Assembly: GCF_000753865.1 (NCBI RefSeq)
Contig: NZ_JQFW01000015.1
Span: 762,530 to 826,529, forward strand
Reading direction: 5' to 3'
DNA length: 64,000 nt
Source: Alteromonas sp. LOR
GTDB lineage: Bacteria > Pseudomonadota > Gammaproteobacteria > Enterobacterales > Alteromonadaceae
Position numbers and translations under genes: made by a program. This document shows positions 36,514-45,378 of this stretch, one piece after another (within the stretch, counting starts at the first letter, position 1; each line of letters starts with the position of its first letter). Under the pieces are notes generated by a model. The model was not told the DNA's origin. It saw nothing but the letters and a program-made list of their open reading frames with translations, and searched no databases.

Positions 36514-37305
36514 TTACAGCAAGAACTCTCGCACTAGCTTGCTACCAAAGTAAGCCAGAGTGAGCAATATCACGCCAGTAATTGTCATTAAAATGACTTG
36601 TCTTCCACGCCATCCTCGTAACTTTTGTCCAATCACAAGTACCAAGAAGACAACAAGTGCTGCGGCGGATAACACGGTCTTGTGAGCATAAGTCTTGCTA
36701 AACATATCCTCTAAAAAAACAAATCCGCTAAGCAGTGATACGGTAAGCAGTGATGTCCCGGCAAGCAATAACTTGAATAAAATATTTTCTACTAACATAA
36801 GGGGAGGGAGTGAGGAGTGTAATAAGGCAGCACCCTTTTGCTTGAGTCGATAGGTGATGTAAGACATTTGAAGCGCGTATAAAAACGCAATGACAAGGGT
36901 GCAATAGGCGAATAAGGATAAGCTTATGTGCACGACTAAACCCGGCTGTAATTCAATATGCATGATGTAAGAAACGGGAACAAAAGCAGCAGACAGAACA
37001 GCAAGCGCAGCAAACCCAAATACTACGGGTAACAAAATGAGGTTAGGAATGGAGCGAGCAAAAAGCAGCATTGAAACGGTGATGATCCAAGATACCAAAG
37101 ACAGCACGTTGGTTACGCTCATGTTCTGGCCGGGGGCAATGATGATCACGCTGATAAGAAAAGCGATGTGAGCGATAGCACCTAAGCTGGCCAAAGAAAG
37201 GGCGAGGCGTTTATTAGGGCCTTCGTGGTGTACAAATTTGCCAATTAAAACGGCTGCGGCCAAGGTATAGAGTAGCGCAGCGGAAATGGCGAAAAGCGTA
37301 TTCAT
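36514..37305 (-). CDS. ypjD: Cytochrome c assembly-like inner membrane protein (YpjD)
   Basis: A 263-residue protein with about eight membrane helices, of the CcsA/CcmC-like cytochrome c assembly superfamily as found in YpjD beside ffh. The conserved HI(S/A)L-type loop appears as LVVHISLSLFAYCTL near residue 130. I chose the ATG at 37305 because AGGAAG lies 6 bp upstream; a longer start at 37338 has none. It is divergent from ffh. The E. coli homologue has no firmly established role. Confidence 0.88.
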   Translation of the reverse strand: MNTLFAISAALLYTLAAAVLIGKFVHHEGPNKRLALSLASLGAIAHIAFLISVIIIAPGQNMSVTNVLSLVSWIITVSMLLFARSIPNLILLPVVFGFAALAVLSAAFVPVSYIMHIELQPGLVVHISLSLFAYCTLVIAFLYALQMSYITYRLKQKGAALLHSSLPPLMLVENILFKLLLAGTSLLTVSLLSGFVFLEDMFSKTYAHKTVLSAAALVVFLVLVIGQKLRGWRGRQVILMTITGVILLTLAYFGSKLVREFLL

Positions 37306-37445
37306 TATACTTCCTGTGATACGTGGGTGAATCGTCACCGAATAAGTCGCTATTGATACTGCAACTTTAGGCTAAATTCAACCACCTCCTTGATTTTGTT
37401 TGCTTCAATACCACTTATTACGTAATAAAATAGCGGCGGGTGGCC

Positions 37446-37487
37446 AGGGCGTGTTGACCTTTGATGTCAATTTTTGCAAAGGTCAGA
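37446..37487. repeat. Diverged copy of the dispersed palindromic element
   Basis: A 42-bp stretch matches the left arm of the element at 54255 at about 33 of 42 positions, beginning AGGGCGTGTTGA. It contains its own inverted repeat, TGACCTTTG (37455-37463) and CAAAGGTCA (37477-37485). It lies between the divergent ypjD and ffh genes, upstream of the ffh promoter region. Confidence 0.65.
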
Positions 37488-37605
37488 CGCTCAAATAATA
37501 CAGTAAAAACAAGGCGTAAATTTTAACGCATTTGCGGGTACGTTCGCTGTGCCTTTTACGATACAATACGGACATTGCGTCTGAAATCAAAAGAAGTTTC
37601 ATACT

Positions 37606-39021
37606 ATGTTTGAGAATTTATCTGAACGCCTAGGCCAGACATTACGAAATGTAAGTGGCAAGGGGCGTCTTACAGAAGACAATATTAAAGAGACCTTGCG
37701 CGAAGTGCGCATGGCGCTATTGGAAGCAGATGTGGCTCTGCCGGTAGTGAAATCTTTTGTTGCTCAAGTAAAAGAAAGAGCCGTCGGTACCGAGGTAAGT
37801 AAAAGCCTCAAGCCCGGTCAGGTGTTTATTAAGATTGTACAATCTGAACTTGAAGCTGTTATGGGGGAAGCGAATGAAAAGCTAAACCTAGCCACCCAGC
37901 CTCCCGCCGTTATTCTAATGGCTGGTTTGCAAGGTGCTGGTAAAACCACTTCAGTAGGTAAATTAGCTAAGTACCTCACCGAGCGTGAAAAGAAAAAAGT
38001 GATGGTGGTGAGTGCCGACGTTTATCGTCCTGCGGCGATAAAGCAGCTCGAAATGCTAGCGAACGAAGTGAATGTAGGTTTCCACCAGTCGAGCATTCTT
38101 CAAAAGCCAATTGATATCGTGGAAAGCGCAATTGATGAAGCCAAGAAAGGCTTTTACGATGTGCTTTTAGTGGATACTGCCGGTCGACTGCACGTCGACA
38201 ACGACATGATGAGCGAAATACAAGAACTGCATAGCTCTGTAAAGCCCATCGAAACCCTGTTCGTTGTCGATGCAATGACCGGTCAGGATGCTGCCAACAC
38301 GGCCAAAGCATTCAATGATGCCCTGCCGCTTACCGGCGTTATCTTAACCAAGGCCGATGGTGATGCGCGAGGCGGTGCTGCGCTGTCTGTTCGCCATATA
38401 ACCGGCAAGCCAATCAAATTTATTGGTATGGGTGAAAAGGTTGATGCCTTAGAGCCATTCCACCCTGAGCGTATAGCGTCTCGTATTTTAGGTATGGGTG
38501 ACGTACTTAGCTTAATCGAGGAAGTAGAGCGCAAGGTTGATAAGACCAAAGCAGAAAAGCTCGCGAAAAAAGTTCAGAAAGGGAAGGGCTTCGACCTAGC
38601 TGACTTTAAAGATCAGCTTGAGCAGATGAAGAACATGGGCGGCATGATGGGAATGCTTGATAAGCTTCCTGGCATGGGTGGCATGTCAGAGAAGATTAAA
38701 GATCAGGCCAATGATAAGCAGTTCAATCAAATGGAAGCCATCATTAACTCAATGACACCCGCGGAACGCGCTCGTCCTGACATCATCAAAGGCTCTAGAA
38801 AGCGCAGAATAGCGACTGGCTCTGGAACGCAAATTCAAGACGTAAATCGCCTGTTGAAGCAATTCACGCAAATGCAAAAGATGATGAAAAAAATGTCAGG
38901 CGGTGGTATGAAGAAGATGATGCGTCAAATGAAAGGCATGACACCGCCAGGTGGTGGTTTTGGTGGTCCGGGAGGGCCAGGCGGTTTTGGCGGTGGTCCA
39001 GGCGGATTTCCACCAAGATAA
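37606..39021 (+). CDS. ffh: Signal recognition particle GTPase, Ffh
   Basis: The protein part of the signal recognition particle, which binds 4.5S RNA and signal sequences. It has 471 residues: N domain (about 1-90), G domain with GLQGAGKTTSVGKLA (about 107), DTAGRLHVD, TKADGDARGG, and a methionine-rich M domain (about 300-435). The tail is unusually glycine/proline-rich (GGGFGGPGGPGGFGGGPGGF). A possible -10 (TACAAT, 37563-37568) lies upstream with no good -35. It is followed by a strong terminator, so it is not co-transcribed with the SMC-like operon. Confidence 0.97.
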   Translation: MFENLSERLGQTLRNVSGKGRLTEDNIKETLREVRMALLEADVALPVVKSFVAQVKERAVGTEVSKSLKPGQVFIKIVQSELEAVMGEANEKLNLATQPPAVILMAGLQGAGKTTSVGKLAKYLTEREKKKVMVVSADVYRPAAIKQLEMLANEVNVGFHQSSILQKPIDIVESAIDEAKKGFYDVLLVDTAGRLHVDNDMMSEIQELHSSVKPIETLFVVDAMTGQDAANTAKAFNDALPLTGVILTKADGDARGGAALSVRHITGKPIKFIGMGEKVDALEPFHPERIASRILGMGDVLSLIEEVERKVDKTKAEKLAKKVQKGKGFDLADFKDQLEQMKNMGGMMGMLDKLPGMGGMSEKIKDQANDKQFNQMEAIINSMTPAERARPDIIKGSRKRRIATGSGTQIQDVNRLLKQFTQMQKMMKKMSGGGMKKMMRQMKGMTPPGGGFGGPGGPGGFGGGPGGFPPR

Positions 39022-39046
39022 CGGCTAACGCGTTTGATGAAATACA

Positions 39047-39080
39047 AAACCTCAATAATGGCCAATTATTGAGGTTTTTT
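39047..39080 (+). terminator. Rho-independent terminator after ffh
   Basis: AAACCTCAATAAT pairs with ATTATTGAGGTTT around a short GGCCA loop and is followed by a T-run, 25 bp after the ffh stop. It isolates ffh from the next operon. Confidence 0.93.
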
Positions 39081-39106
39081 ACTTAAGAAACTGAAACAGG
39101 AATTCT

Positions 39107-42100
39107 ATGGCAGGCTTAAAACGAATTATTCTTATCGACACTCATCTTCCGGGTGTCGTTGAACTCAAGCTTGATGGACACACAAATATTTGTGGTACCA
39201 ATGCGTCAGGTAAAACAACGCTTCAACGACTTATTCCCGTTTTTTACGGTGAGTATCCAAGTCGTGTTGTCCCTGCGACACGAGACAGCTTCGAGCGCTG
39301 GTACCTGCCTCGCCTTTCTAGTTTTATTATTTACGAATACGCCCGTGCAGACGGCGATTTATGCCAAGCGGTGTTAAGTTCAAATGGCACCGGAGTGAAC
39401 TATCGTCTCATCGGTAAGCCCTTTGAAATAAGTGACTATCTGATTGAACAAAAGAGCGGTAAACATGCGAGTGTCAGCAGCGCTGAATTAGCGCGAGCGA
39501 TGAAGCGCAACAACGTGATGGTAACGAGTTTACTTAACACTAAAGATTTTCGCGCAATTATCCAAAACGACCACGGCGTGCTGAATCAAAGTAATACTGC
39601 ACGTGAAGTGCTCGGCTACGCCAAACTGTTTAGTTTGTGCGAGTCATCTAAGCATATGCGTCATATCGAAAAACTTGCCAAAGCGGTGCATTCTAAAGAA
39701 GGAAAAATGGAAACGATCAAGGCAATGATCGCAGCCATATTAGAAGAAGATGGCGTCACACCGCCTACCTCAGGATTAAGCCGCAACCGCGTAGATGATT
39801 GGATTAAAGAATGCCACCTAATTAAGCAGTTCGATAAAATAAGGCCAGAGTTTTCGAGGCTAGAACAAGCGGACATGGCCTTAAGCAACACCGAACTTCA
39901 GCTGGCAACGCTTAAGCATACCTTTGAACTGGATAAAACGTATCTATCTGCTCGCGTAGAAACTACAAAAAACGAGCTCGATGAAAATAACTTTCAACGC
40001 AAGCAAACCGACAGTGAATGGGGCGATAATCGCGACCATCTCAATCAAGTCATATCATCTGCACGTGCTGACGTGGAAAAATATACGATTGAGCTTGAAA
40101 ATGTTGAAGGTGAATTTGATAAGTGGCAAGAAGAGGACATCGAGCAACTTAAAGAAGACGTGGGCAATCTACCTCAGTGGTATAGCAAGAAAGAGCTTAG
40201 TGTAAGCCGCTATGCGCTGCTTACTGAAAAGCACCAGGACATAGAGTCGGCTTACAACAAGCGGTTAGCCGAACTCGGTGAAAACCTCTCCGCTACTCTA
40301 GATGAACTTTCTCAGGCGAGACAAGAAGCTGCAGAGCACAAGTCTTTACAACAGCAAAATGAGCGTGAGGCGCTGGCGAAAATTAGCAACGACTACAGCG
40401 AGCAGTTAAATACGCTACAGAGCGATTTTTCAAGCAATGTTAACGAACTTAAAGTATACGAAGCAGAGTTAAAAGCGTCTCTGAGTAATGCTGGGTACAA
40501 CGAGTTTGAACAATCTCAGCTGGATATTTTAGATGCAGCAATTAAAGAAGCGTCGATTAATGAAGATACTGCACGAGCGGAGCTTCGCCAGTCCCAGCAA
40601 ACACACACAAAAGCCTGTGAATATCGTAAAACCTGCTCTCAAGCATTAGATAAAGCACGCGCTTCGTTTCAGCAGGAAGAAAAGTCGGTTAATAAAATTA
40701 ATGGCTTGCTGTATCCAGGCGAAGGGTCTTTGCTCGAATTTTTAAGAGCGAATGTGGACGACTGGGAAGTATCCTTAGGTAAAGTGATTCGCCCAGAATT
40801 GTTGGACCGCACTGATTTAGCGCCCCACATGGAAGAACAAGCCGATACGTTCATGGGAGTGAAGTTAGCGCTTAATGAGCTAGATACACCGGATTATGCT
40901 TCTACAGAACAAGCATTAAAACAGCAGCTTAAAGATGCTGAGATTCGCCAAGCAGCTGCATTGGCAGCGCAAAACGAATGTGAGCAGCGATTGGCCAAGG
41001 CCAACGAAGATGTGCGCAACACAGAGTTATCACTTACACAAAAAGACAATGTGGTTAAAAGTGCCGAAGCTAGCCGAAAGCGTGCTCAACAAGACAGAGA
41101 TACGGTGCTTAGTGAGTACCAGCAAACCTTGTCAGAGAGAAAGCAGAAGGCGAAAGCAAAGCTCGAGGCTAATCAACAAAGCCAAAAACAAGTAAAAGCG
41201 CAATTTGAACAAAGCCGAGACGAAATCAACGACCAGCAAAGAGAAGCTGAGACGGAACATAAGTTTCATTGGCAGCAGCTGATTTCAGATACAGACGCTC
41301 GATTATCTCAACTAGACAGCGACATGCGTAAAGCTAGAGAGAGCGCAGCTCAAGATCGCAAAGATATGCAGCACTGGTTAGAGAGTGAATTGAATAATCG
41401 AGGTGTTGATGTTGACGAAATTGGCCAGCTTAAAAAGTTGATCAATCAGTTAAAAGAAGATATTGCGCGCACAGAAACTCACCGTCACAAAGTCGCAGAC
41501 TACGAGCGCTGGTATACCAATGTGTTCACTAAACAAAAAGTGGTGTGGCAAGAAGGGTTGTCTAAAGCTCGCAAATCATTAGGTGAGTCTGAGCGCAGCC
41601 TTGCAAGCAAGCAAAGTGCGTATAAAACGAAAAGAGAGCAGTTAAAAGAGCAGCACACACAGCTAGAAAGCACGCTTAAAACCACCACCGAGCACCTTGA
41701 GCAAGTTAAAAACTTGAGCAAGTCGTTGGCTAAGCTCACGCTGCAAGCTAGCGATGATACTGCTGAGATTAAGCACGACGAAGTGAGTATTGGCCAGCGC
41801 ATATCAGAAGTGCAAAGTCAGCTGCAAGAGCGTGACAATCTACTCAGTGATATTCGCGCTTATGTGGAACGATTTGATCAGCTTATTGCGGCGCAGGCCG
41901 GCACAGGGCTCTCTGATACGTGGGAACGCGCAAGAGAAGAATGCGCCACAATTAACGCGCATGGCGTCAAAAGTTTTGATCATCGACGCATGGTGTCTCA
42001 TTTATCACAGCTGCTCAATGTTATTGTGCCTCAAAAGCTGCAAGGGCTCAGAGAGCAGGGCAGGATCTTTGGTGCCGATTTATCTCAGTACTACTTTGTA

Positions 42101-42805
42101 TTGGCAGATATCGATAAGCGCATCGTATCTCAAAGTCGTCGAATTACCCAAGAGGTGGATGGTGAGCTGTTCCTTGATGGTGTGTCAGACTCCGCTGTTA
42201 AAATCCGTTCTCGTATCAGTGAACTTGAATTTTGGCCAGAGCTTGAGCAATTCAGAAAGCATTATGAATTCTGGATGGAAGAAGGGGCAAATGAACTGCC
42301 TGAAGAAGAGTATGGCCAAAGCATGCGCAGAGTCCTTGATATTCTAGGGCGAGCCGCACTCACAGGTGGTATCAGCAAATTACTCGATATTGAGCTGCAT
42401 CTGCGGGAAGGAAATAGCGACCTGGTTATTCGAACCGATCGCCAGCTTAATGAGTCGTCCAGTCACGGAATGGCTTATCTTATTTTATGTAAGTTCTTAT
42501 TGGCATTTACTCGCTTATTGCGTCAAGACGCGGGTGCAACTGTGCATTGGCCTATTGATGAGCTCGGTACGCTACACCAAAGCAACGTGAAAAAGATATT
42601 TGATGCGTGTCAGAACAACAACATCAGCGTAGTGGGCGCATTCCCTAATCCAGAGTCAGAAGTACTCACGCTGTTTGAGAATCGGTACCTTATCGACAAA
42701 GTGACACGCCAGTTACAAGTGGTTCAACCAAAAGCGAGCAGCATAGCAGCGCGTATAAAAGCCAAAAAGCACAGTGATGCAGTAACACAGGAGCCGTCGT
42801 TATGA
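39107..42805 (+). CDS. SMC/MukB-like coiled-coil ATPase
   Basis: A 1232-residue SMC/Rad50-type protein. The N-terminal ATPase half has Walker A GTNASGKTT (residues 30-38). The C-terminal half has a signature-like SSHGMAYLILCKFLLAF (about 1113) and a Walker B-like VHWPIDELGTLH (about 1150). Between about 250 and 1020 lies long Q/E/K/A-rich coiled coil with a central break around 530-600 that could be a hinge. The next two genes overlap it and each other by 4 bp and have sizes typical of KITE and kleisin partners, so I read it as the ATPase of a MukBEF/MksBEF/Jet-like condensin. Overall similarity to E. coli MukB is low by eye. A DNA-loading role is inferred from architecture and context. Confidence 0.78.
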   Translation: MAGLKRIILIDTHLPGVVELKLDGHTNICGTNASGKTTLQRLIPVFYGEYPSRVVPATRDSFERWYLPRLSSFIIYEYARADGDLCQAVLSSNGTGVNYRLIGKPFEISDYLIEQKSGKHASVSSAELARAMKRNNVMVTSLLNTKDFRAIIQNDHGVLNQSNTAREVLGYAKLFSLCESSKHMRHIEKLAKAVHSKEGKMETIKAMIAAILEEDGVTPPTSGLSRNRVDDWIKECHLIKQFDKIRPEFSRLEQADMALSNTELQLATLKHTFELDKTYLSARVETTKNELDENNFQRKQTDSEWGDNRDHLNQVISSARADVEKYTIELENVEGEFDKWQEEDIEQLKEDVGNLPQWYSKKELSVSRYALLTEKHQDIESAYNKRLAELGENLSATLDELSQARQEAAEHKSLQQQNEREALAKISNDYSEQLNTLQSDFSSNVNELKVYEAELKASLSNAGYNEFEQSQLDILDAAIKEASINEDTARAELRQSQQTHTKACEYRKTCSQALDKARASFQQEEKSVNKINGLLYPGEGSLLEFLRANVDDWEVSLGKVIRPELLDRTDLAPHMEEQADTFMGVKLALNELDTPDYASTEQALKQQLKDAEIRQAAALAAQNECEQRLAKANEDVRNTELSLTQKDNVVKSAEASRKRAQQDRDTVLSEYQQTLSERKQKAKAKLEANQQSQKQVKAQFEQSRDEINDQQREAETEHKFHWQQLISDTDARLSQLDSDMRKARESAAQDRKDMQHWLESELNNRGVDVDEIGQLKKLINQLKEDIARTETHRHKVADYERWYTNVFTKQKVVWQEGLSKARKSLGESERSLASKQSAYKTKREQLKEQHTQLESTLKTTTEHLEQVKNLSKSLAKLTLQASDDTAEIKHDEVSIGQRISEVQSQLQERDNLLSDIRAYVERFDQLIAAQAGTGLSDTWERAREECATINAHGVKSFDHRRMVSHLSQLLNVIVPQKLQGLREQGRIFGADLSQYYFVLADIDKRIVSQSRRITQEVDGELFLDGVSDSAVKIRSRISELEFWPELEQFRKHYEFWMEEGANELPEEEYGQSMRRVLDILGRAALTGGISKLLDIELHLREGNSDLVIRTDRQLNESSSHGMAYLILCKFLLAFTRLLRQDAGATVHWPIDELGTLHQSNVKKIFDACQNNNISVVGAFPNPESEVLTLFENRYLIDKVTRQLQVVQPKASSIAARIKAKKHSDAVTQEPSL

Positions 42806-43437
42806 TGACAGAACAAGGTCGCGTGTTAAGCGCATTGTTGCAAGGGACTTTTATTTGCCAAGTTACTGATGAGGAAGCGTGGCGCTTTCTTAAAAGTCGT
42901 GACAACGCGGCAAAGCTAGAACCGCATTTAACGCTGCTCAATCGCACTCTCTCAACCACAGCAGAAGGCGAAGTATTTTTTGCCAGCTATTCCACTATTG
43001 GTGAGCAAGAGCGCAAAGTGCTTACGCAGCAGTTCCAAGATACGGCGTCTAACCTAGTGCCTCTCATCGAGTGGCTGTTACTAGTTCAGCAGGCCAATGA
43101 ATCTGATATGCCCATTACTATGGGCAGCGCTATTCGACTCAATGAATTGCAAGGTAGCATTGAAGATACGCCCGCCTACGGCGAGCAATTAGAGAAGATA
43201 TCTCGTTACCGAATGTTTGGCTCTACCAGCGTTAACGTGGACGGCCAGCTTAAGCAGGTGTTTAAGCGCCTCACTGAGCTAGGCTATTTAATTAAGCCAA
43301 ACCCAGATAAACAAATTTATTTGGGTACAGGAAAAATTGAACACCTTTATGAAACTTTACGCTTTATTGATGAAACTGAAGCATTGAGCCTGTCTGAGCA
43401 AGCGGAGGCTGCGGTATCTCAAGGTAACCTGATATGA
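42802..43437 (+). CDS. Putative MukE/MksE/JetB-like (KITE) subunit
   Basis: A 211-residue soluble protein with no recognised catalytic motif. The helical N-terminal two thirds are followed by a segment (about 135-185, RMFGSTSVNVDGQLKQVFKRLTELGYLIK) that reads like a winged helix. Size, operon position after an SMC-like ATPase and ATGA overlaps on both sides fit a KITE subunit. Assignment is by context rather than clear sequence identity. Confidence 0.6.
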   Translation: MMTEQGRVLSALLQGTFICQVTDEEAWRFLKSRDNAAKLEPHLTLLNRTLSTTAEGEVFFASYSTIGEQERKVLTQQFQDTASNLVPLIEWLLLVQQANESDMPITMGSAIRLNELQGSIEDTPAYGEQLEKISRYRMFGSTSVNVDGQLKQVFKRLTELGYLIKPNPDKQIYLGTGKIEHLYETLRFIDETEALSLSEQAEAAVSQGNLI

Positions 43438-44651
43438 GCCAGGTATTACTTCAAGCCGGAACTAAGCTGCTCAATGCATTAGGTCGCCACAGCGACCTGA
43501 TCATGAAAGCGTATATTAACGGCTCTGTAAAAGAGCAGGATCACAGCAGCAAAGTACTTGAGCAACTTGTTCAACTAGGCGTACTGTGGCGCCCAGAAGC
43601 GCAAAGTGAACTGCGTTTAAAAAGTGCTGTACGCACTCTTTTAGAGGGCAGTTTACAAGACGAGAGAAATCGTACGATAAATGCCAACGTTGGGGCATCA
43701 CTCGCGAGTTTAAAAACCCTGACTGAACACTATAAAGAAGCACTCCATTACAATAAATTCAACGAAGCCGCCGCGCACATGAGCGATCTGACAGAGCACG
43801 TTTATCAGCTGTCGGAAACGCTGAGTAATAGTGTAAGAGTAATGTTTAGTCGAATTAATAATGAATTTGGCTATGTCTCTTCGGTAGACGCGAAAATTCG
43901 AGAGAATGAGTTAGCACAACAACAAGTTACCGACTTACTTGCGCAACTTGAATGCTTTCGGTTCGATGAGCTCAGTGAAATTGCGGGGTCGAATCGTGAG
44001 CTTAGGCATCTGCTGGTGGTATCGCTACAGCAGCGATTTTCGAAAGCCGCCCAAGAGCTCTCGGTTGTGCAAGCACGACTTCTTGATTTACTGGGCCGAT
44101 TTAGAGAATTTCAAGGCCGAACCCGGCTTCTTAAAGGCTTTCTGTTGCATATGGAGCAACAGCCTGATTTTGCTCCAGGCAATTACGCAAACCTGACCAA
44201 TGTCCCTGTATTATTTAATCACAGTGCTGCCACAATTTCTCAGGCGGCCGCAGACGTGAACAACGTGGAGCATGAGAGTGATTACCATGACATGGTGGCA
44301 ACGCTTACGCATATCCACAAAAAACGCGGAACCCAAGATGACGGCAAGCCCGCCGATATTGATGTTACCGAACAAACTACGCTGTCTCTTGAAAAAGAGC
44401 CTTTGCAAAAAGCCGTTGAAGCTTATTTTTGTGATGTTATTGACTCTGGGCAAGCAAAGACAGCTTTAGATTATTACGAGCAGCAGCAGCTCGAGTTTGA
44501 CCCTGAAGTATGGCTTTACCAAGTGATTGGTGGTTATCAGGCGTTAGATGATGAAGAGAAGCAGTTTTTTGCTTTAGAGCCTCACGGCATGAACGATAAG
44601 ATTTACACCGGTAATTTTTATATTAGTGATATCACATTAGGCTTGCGCTAA
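43434..44651 (+). CDS. Putative MukF/MksF/JetA-like kleisin subunit
   Basis: A 405-residue, mostly helical protein. The N-terminal part (about 25-75) could be a winged helix. Coiled coil follows at about 80-260, then a loop and a C-terminal domain (about 330-405), the arrangement expected of a bacterial kleisin that bridges SMC head and neck. It overlaps the upstream gene by 4 bp and is the last gene of the trio; 227 bp without a gene follow. No JetD/MksG-type nuclease gene lies next to it. The assignment is contextual. Confidence 0.58.
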   Translation: MSQVLLQAGTKLLNALGRHSDLIMKAYINGSVKEQDHSSKVLEQLVQLGVLWRPEAQSELRLKSAVRTLLEGSLQDERNRTINANVGASLASLKTLTEHYKEALHYNKFNEAAAHMSDLTEHVYQLSETLSNSVRVMFSRINNEFGYVSSVDAKIRENELAQQQVTDLLAQLECFRFDELSEIAGSNRELRHLLVVSLQQRFSKAAQELSVVQARLLDLLGRFREFQGRTRLLKGFLLHMEQQPDFAPGNYANLTNVPVLFNHSAATISQAAADVNNVEHESDYHDMVATLTHIHKKRGTQDDGKPADIDVTEQTTLSLEKEPLQKAVEAYFCDVIDSGQAKTALDYYEQQQLEFDPEVWLYQVIGGYQALDDEEKQFFALEPHGMNDKIYTGNFYISDITLGLR

Positions 44652-44767
44652 ACCCTAAAAATATTTGATGGCAAGCGCTTGATATTACTCAGCGGCGTCT
44701 CTATTTTAAAAAAATATTTACAAAAAGTTCACGTAGTGAGCTATATAATTTAAGTGGACGTAATCAT

Positions 44768-44810
44768 GCTGTCATCACAGTGTTGTAGCTTTGTACACAG
44801 TGATAGCAGC
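44768..44810. other. Imperfect inverted repeat upstream of the TerB-like gene
   Basis: GCTGTCATCACAGT (44768-44781) and ACAGTGATAGCAGC (44797-44810) pair at 11 of 14 positions around a 15-base loop. It lies after a TATAAT at 44744-44749 that has no well-spaced -35, so it could be a leader structure or operator of the TerB-like gene. Confidence 0.35.
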
Positions 44811-44917
44811 GCCCACGTTAGCTCGGTCAGTGCGACCATATGATGTTCTAAATTATATTTCTACAGGACGTAGAATCGTTGTGGTGCTGGTGCGTACAGT
44901 ACGAAGAGGAAGATGTT

Positions 44918-45310
44918 ATGCAATTATCAGAACAACAAAGTTTTAACCAAGCCCTTATCCAACTATCTGTTTTGCTTTATCAAGTAGATGGTGTAGTGAC
45001 ATTATCAGAGCAAGACTACCTCAGTGACATTGTGGATACACTTTCATGGGAAAGCCCAATTTGCCCAGAAGCCTTCCTCAATGACACAATTTATCAAACA
45101 CGAAAGGCCATAGATACGGGAGACGCAGTCTCTTACATGCGCAGCTTGAAAAATGCGCTTTCCTTCGACGCTGATAAAACCCTTGAAGTGGCAATGGCCA
45201 TAACTGGGGTAGATGGAGAGCGAAGCGAAGCTGAAACCGAGCTTCTTTCACTACTTACTCATAAAGTGCTCGCTAAAGCCCTTGTCTCGGGTAGTGAGAC
45301 CGTTCAGTAG
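44918..45310 (+). CDS. TerB-like domain protein, 130 residues
   Basis: A 130-residue helical protein resembling the TerB/DjlA N-terminal fold: residues about 10-40 (ALIQLSVLLYQVDGVVTLSEQDYL) and 85-115 (VAMAITGVDGERSEAETELLSLLT) repeat the hydrophobic-x-D-G-x-x-S-xx-E pattern typical of TerB halves. I chose the ATG at 44918 because AGAGGAAG is upstream; an earlier in-frame GTG at 44879 is less likely. It lies 270 bp after the kleisin-like gene. A link to that operon is possible but unproven; the function is unknown. Confidence 0.7.
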   Translation: MQLSEQQSFNQALIQLSVLLYQVDGVVTLSEQDYLSDIVDTLSWESPICPEAFLNDTIYQTRKAIDTGDAVSYMRSLKNALSFDADKTLEVAMAITGVDGERSEAETELLSLLTHKVLAKALVSGSETVQ

Positions 45311-45378
45311 AAGTGAATCTATACATAAATCGTATCGCTGTGTATTAAAGGCACAGCGGTACAACAACCCCTCCTTTT

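Noticed and set aside
41790..42347. A 185-codon open frame inside the SMC-like gene
   Set aside because: Same strand, shifted frame, cysteine/serine-rich translation without a ribosome-binding site; the 1232-residue frame is continuous across it.
44717..44749. Promoter TTTACA / TATAAT upstream of the TerB-like gene
   Set aside because: The spacing is 21 bp, too long for a normal sigma-70 promoter; kept only as a remark in the inverted-repeat entry.
44652..45378. JetD/MksG-like nuclease completing a Wadjet system
   Set aside because: The only gene here encodes a 130-residue TerB-like protein with no toprim or nuclease motif.
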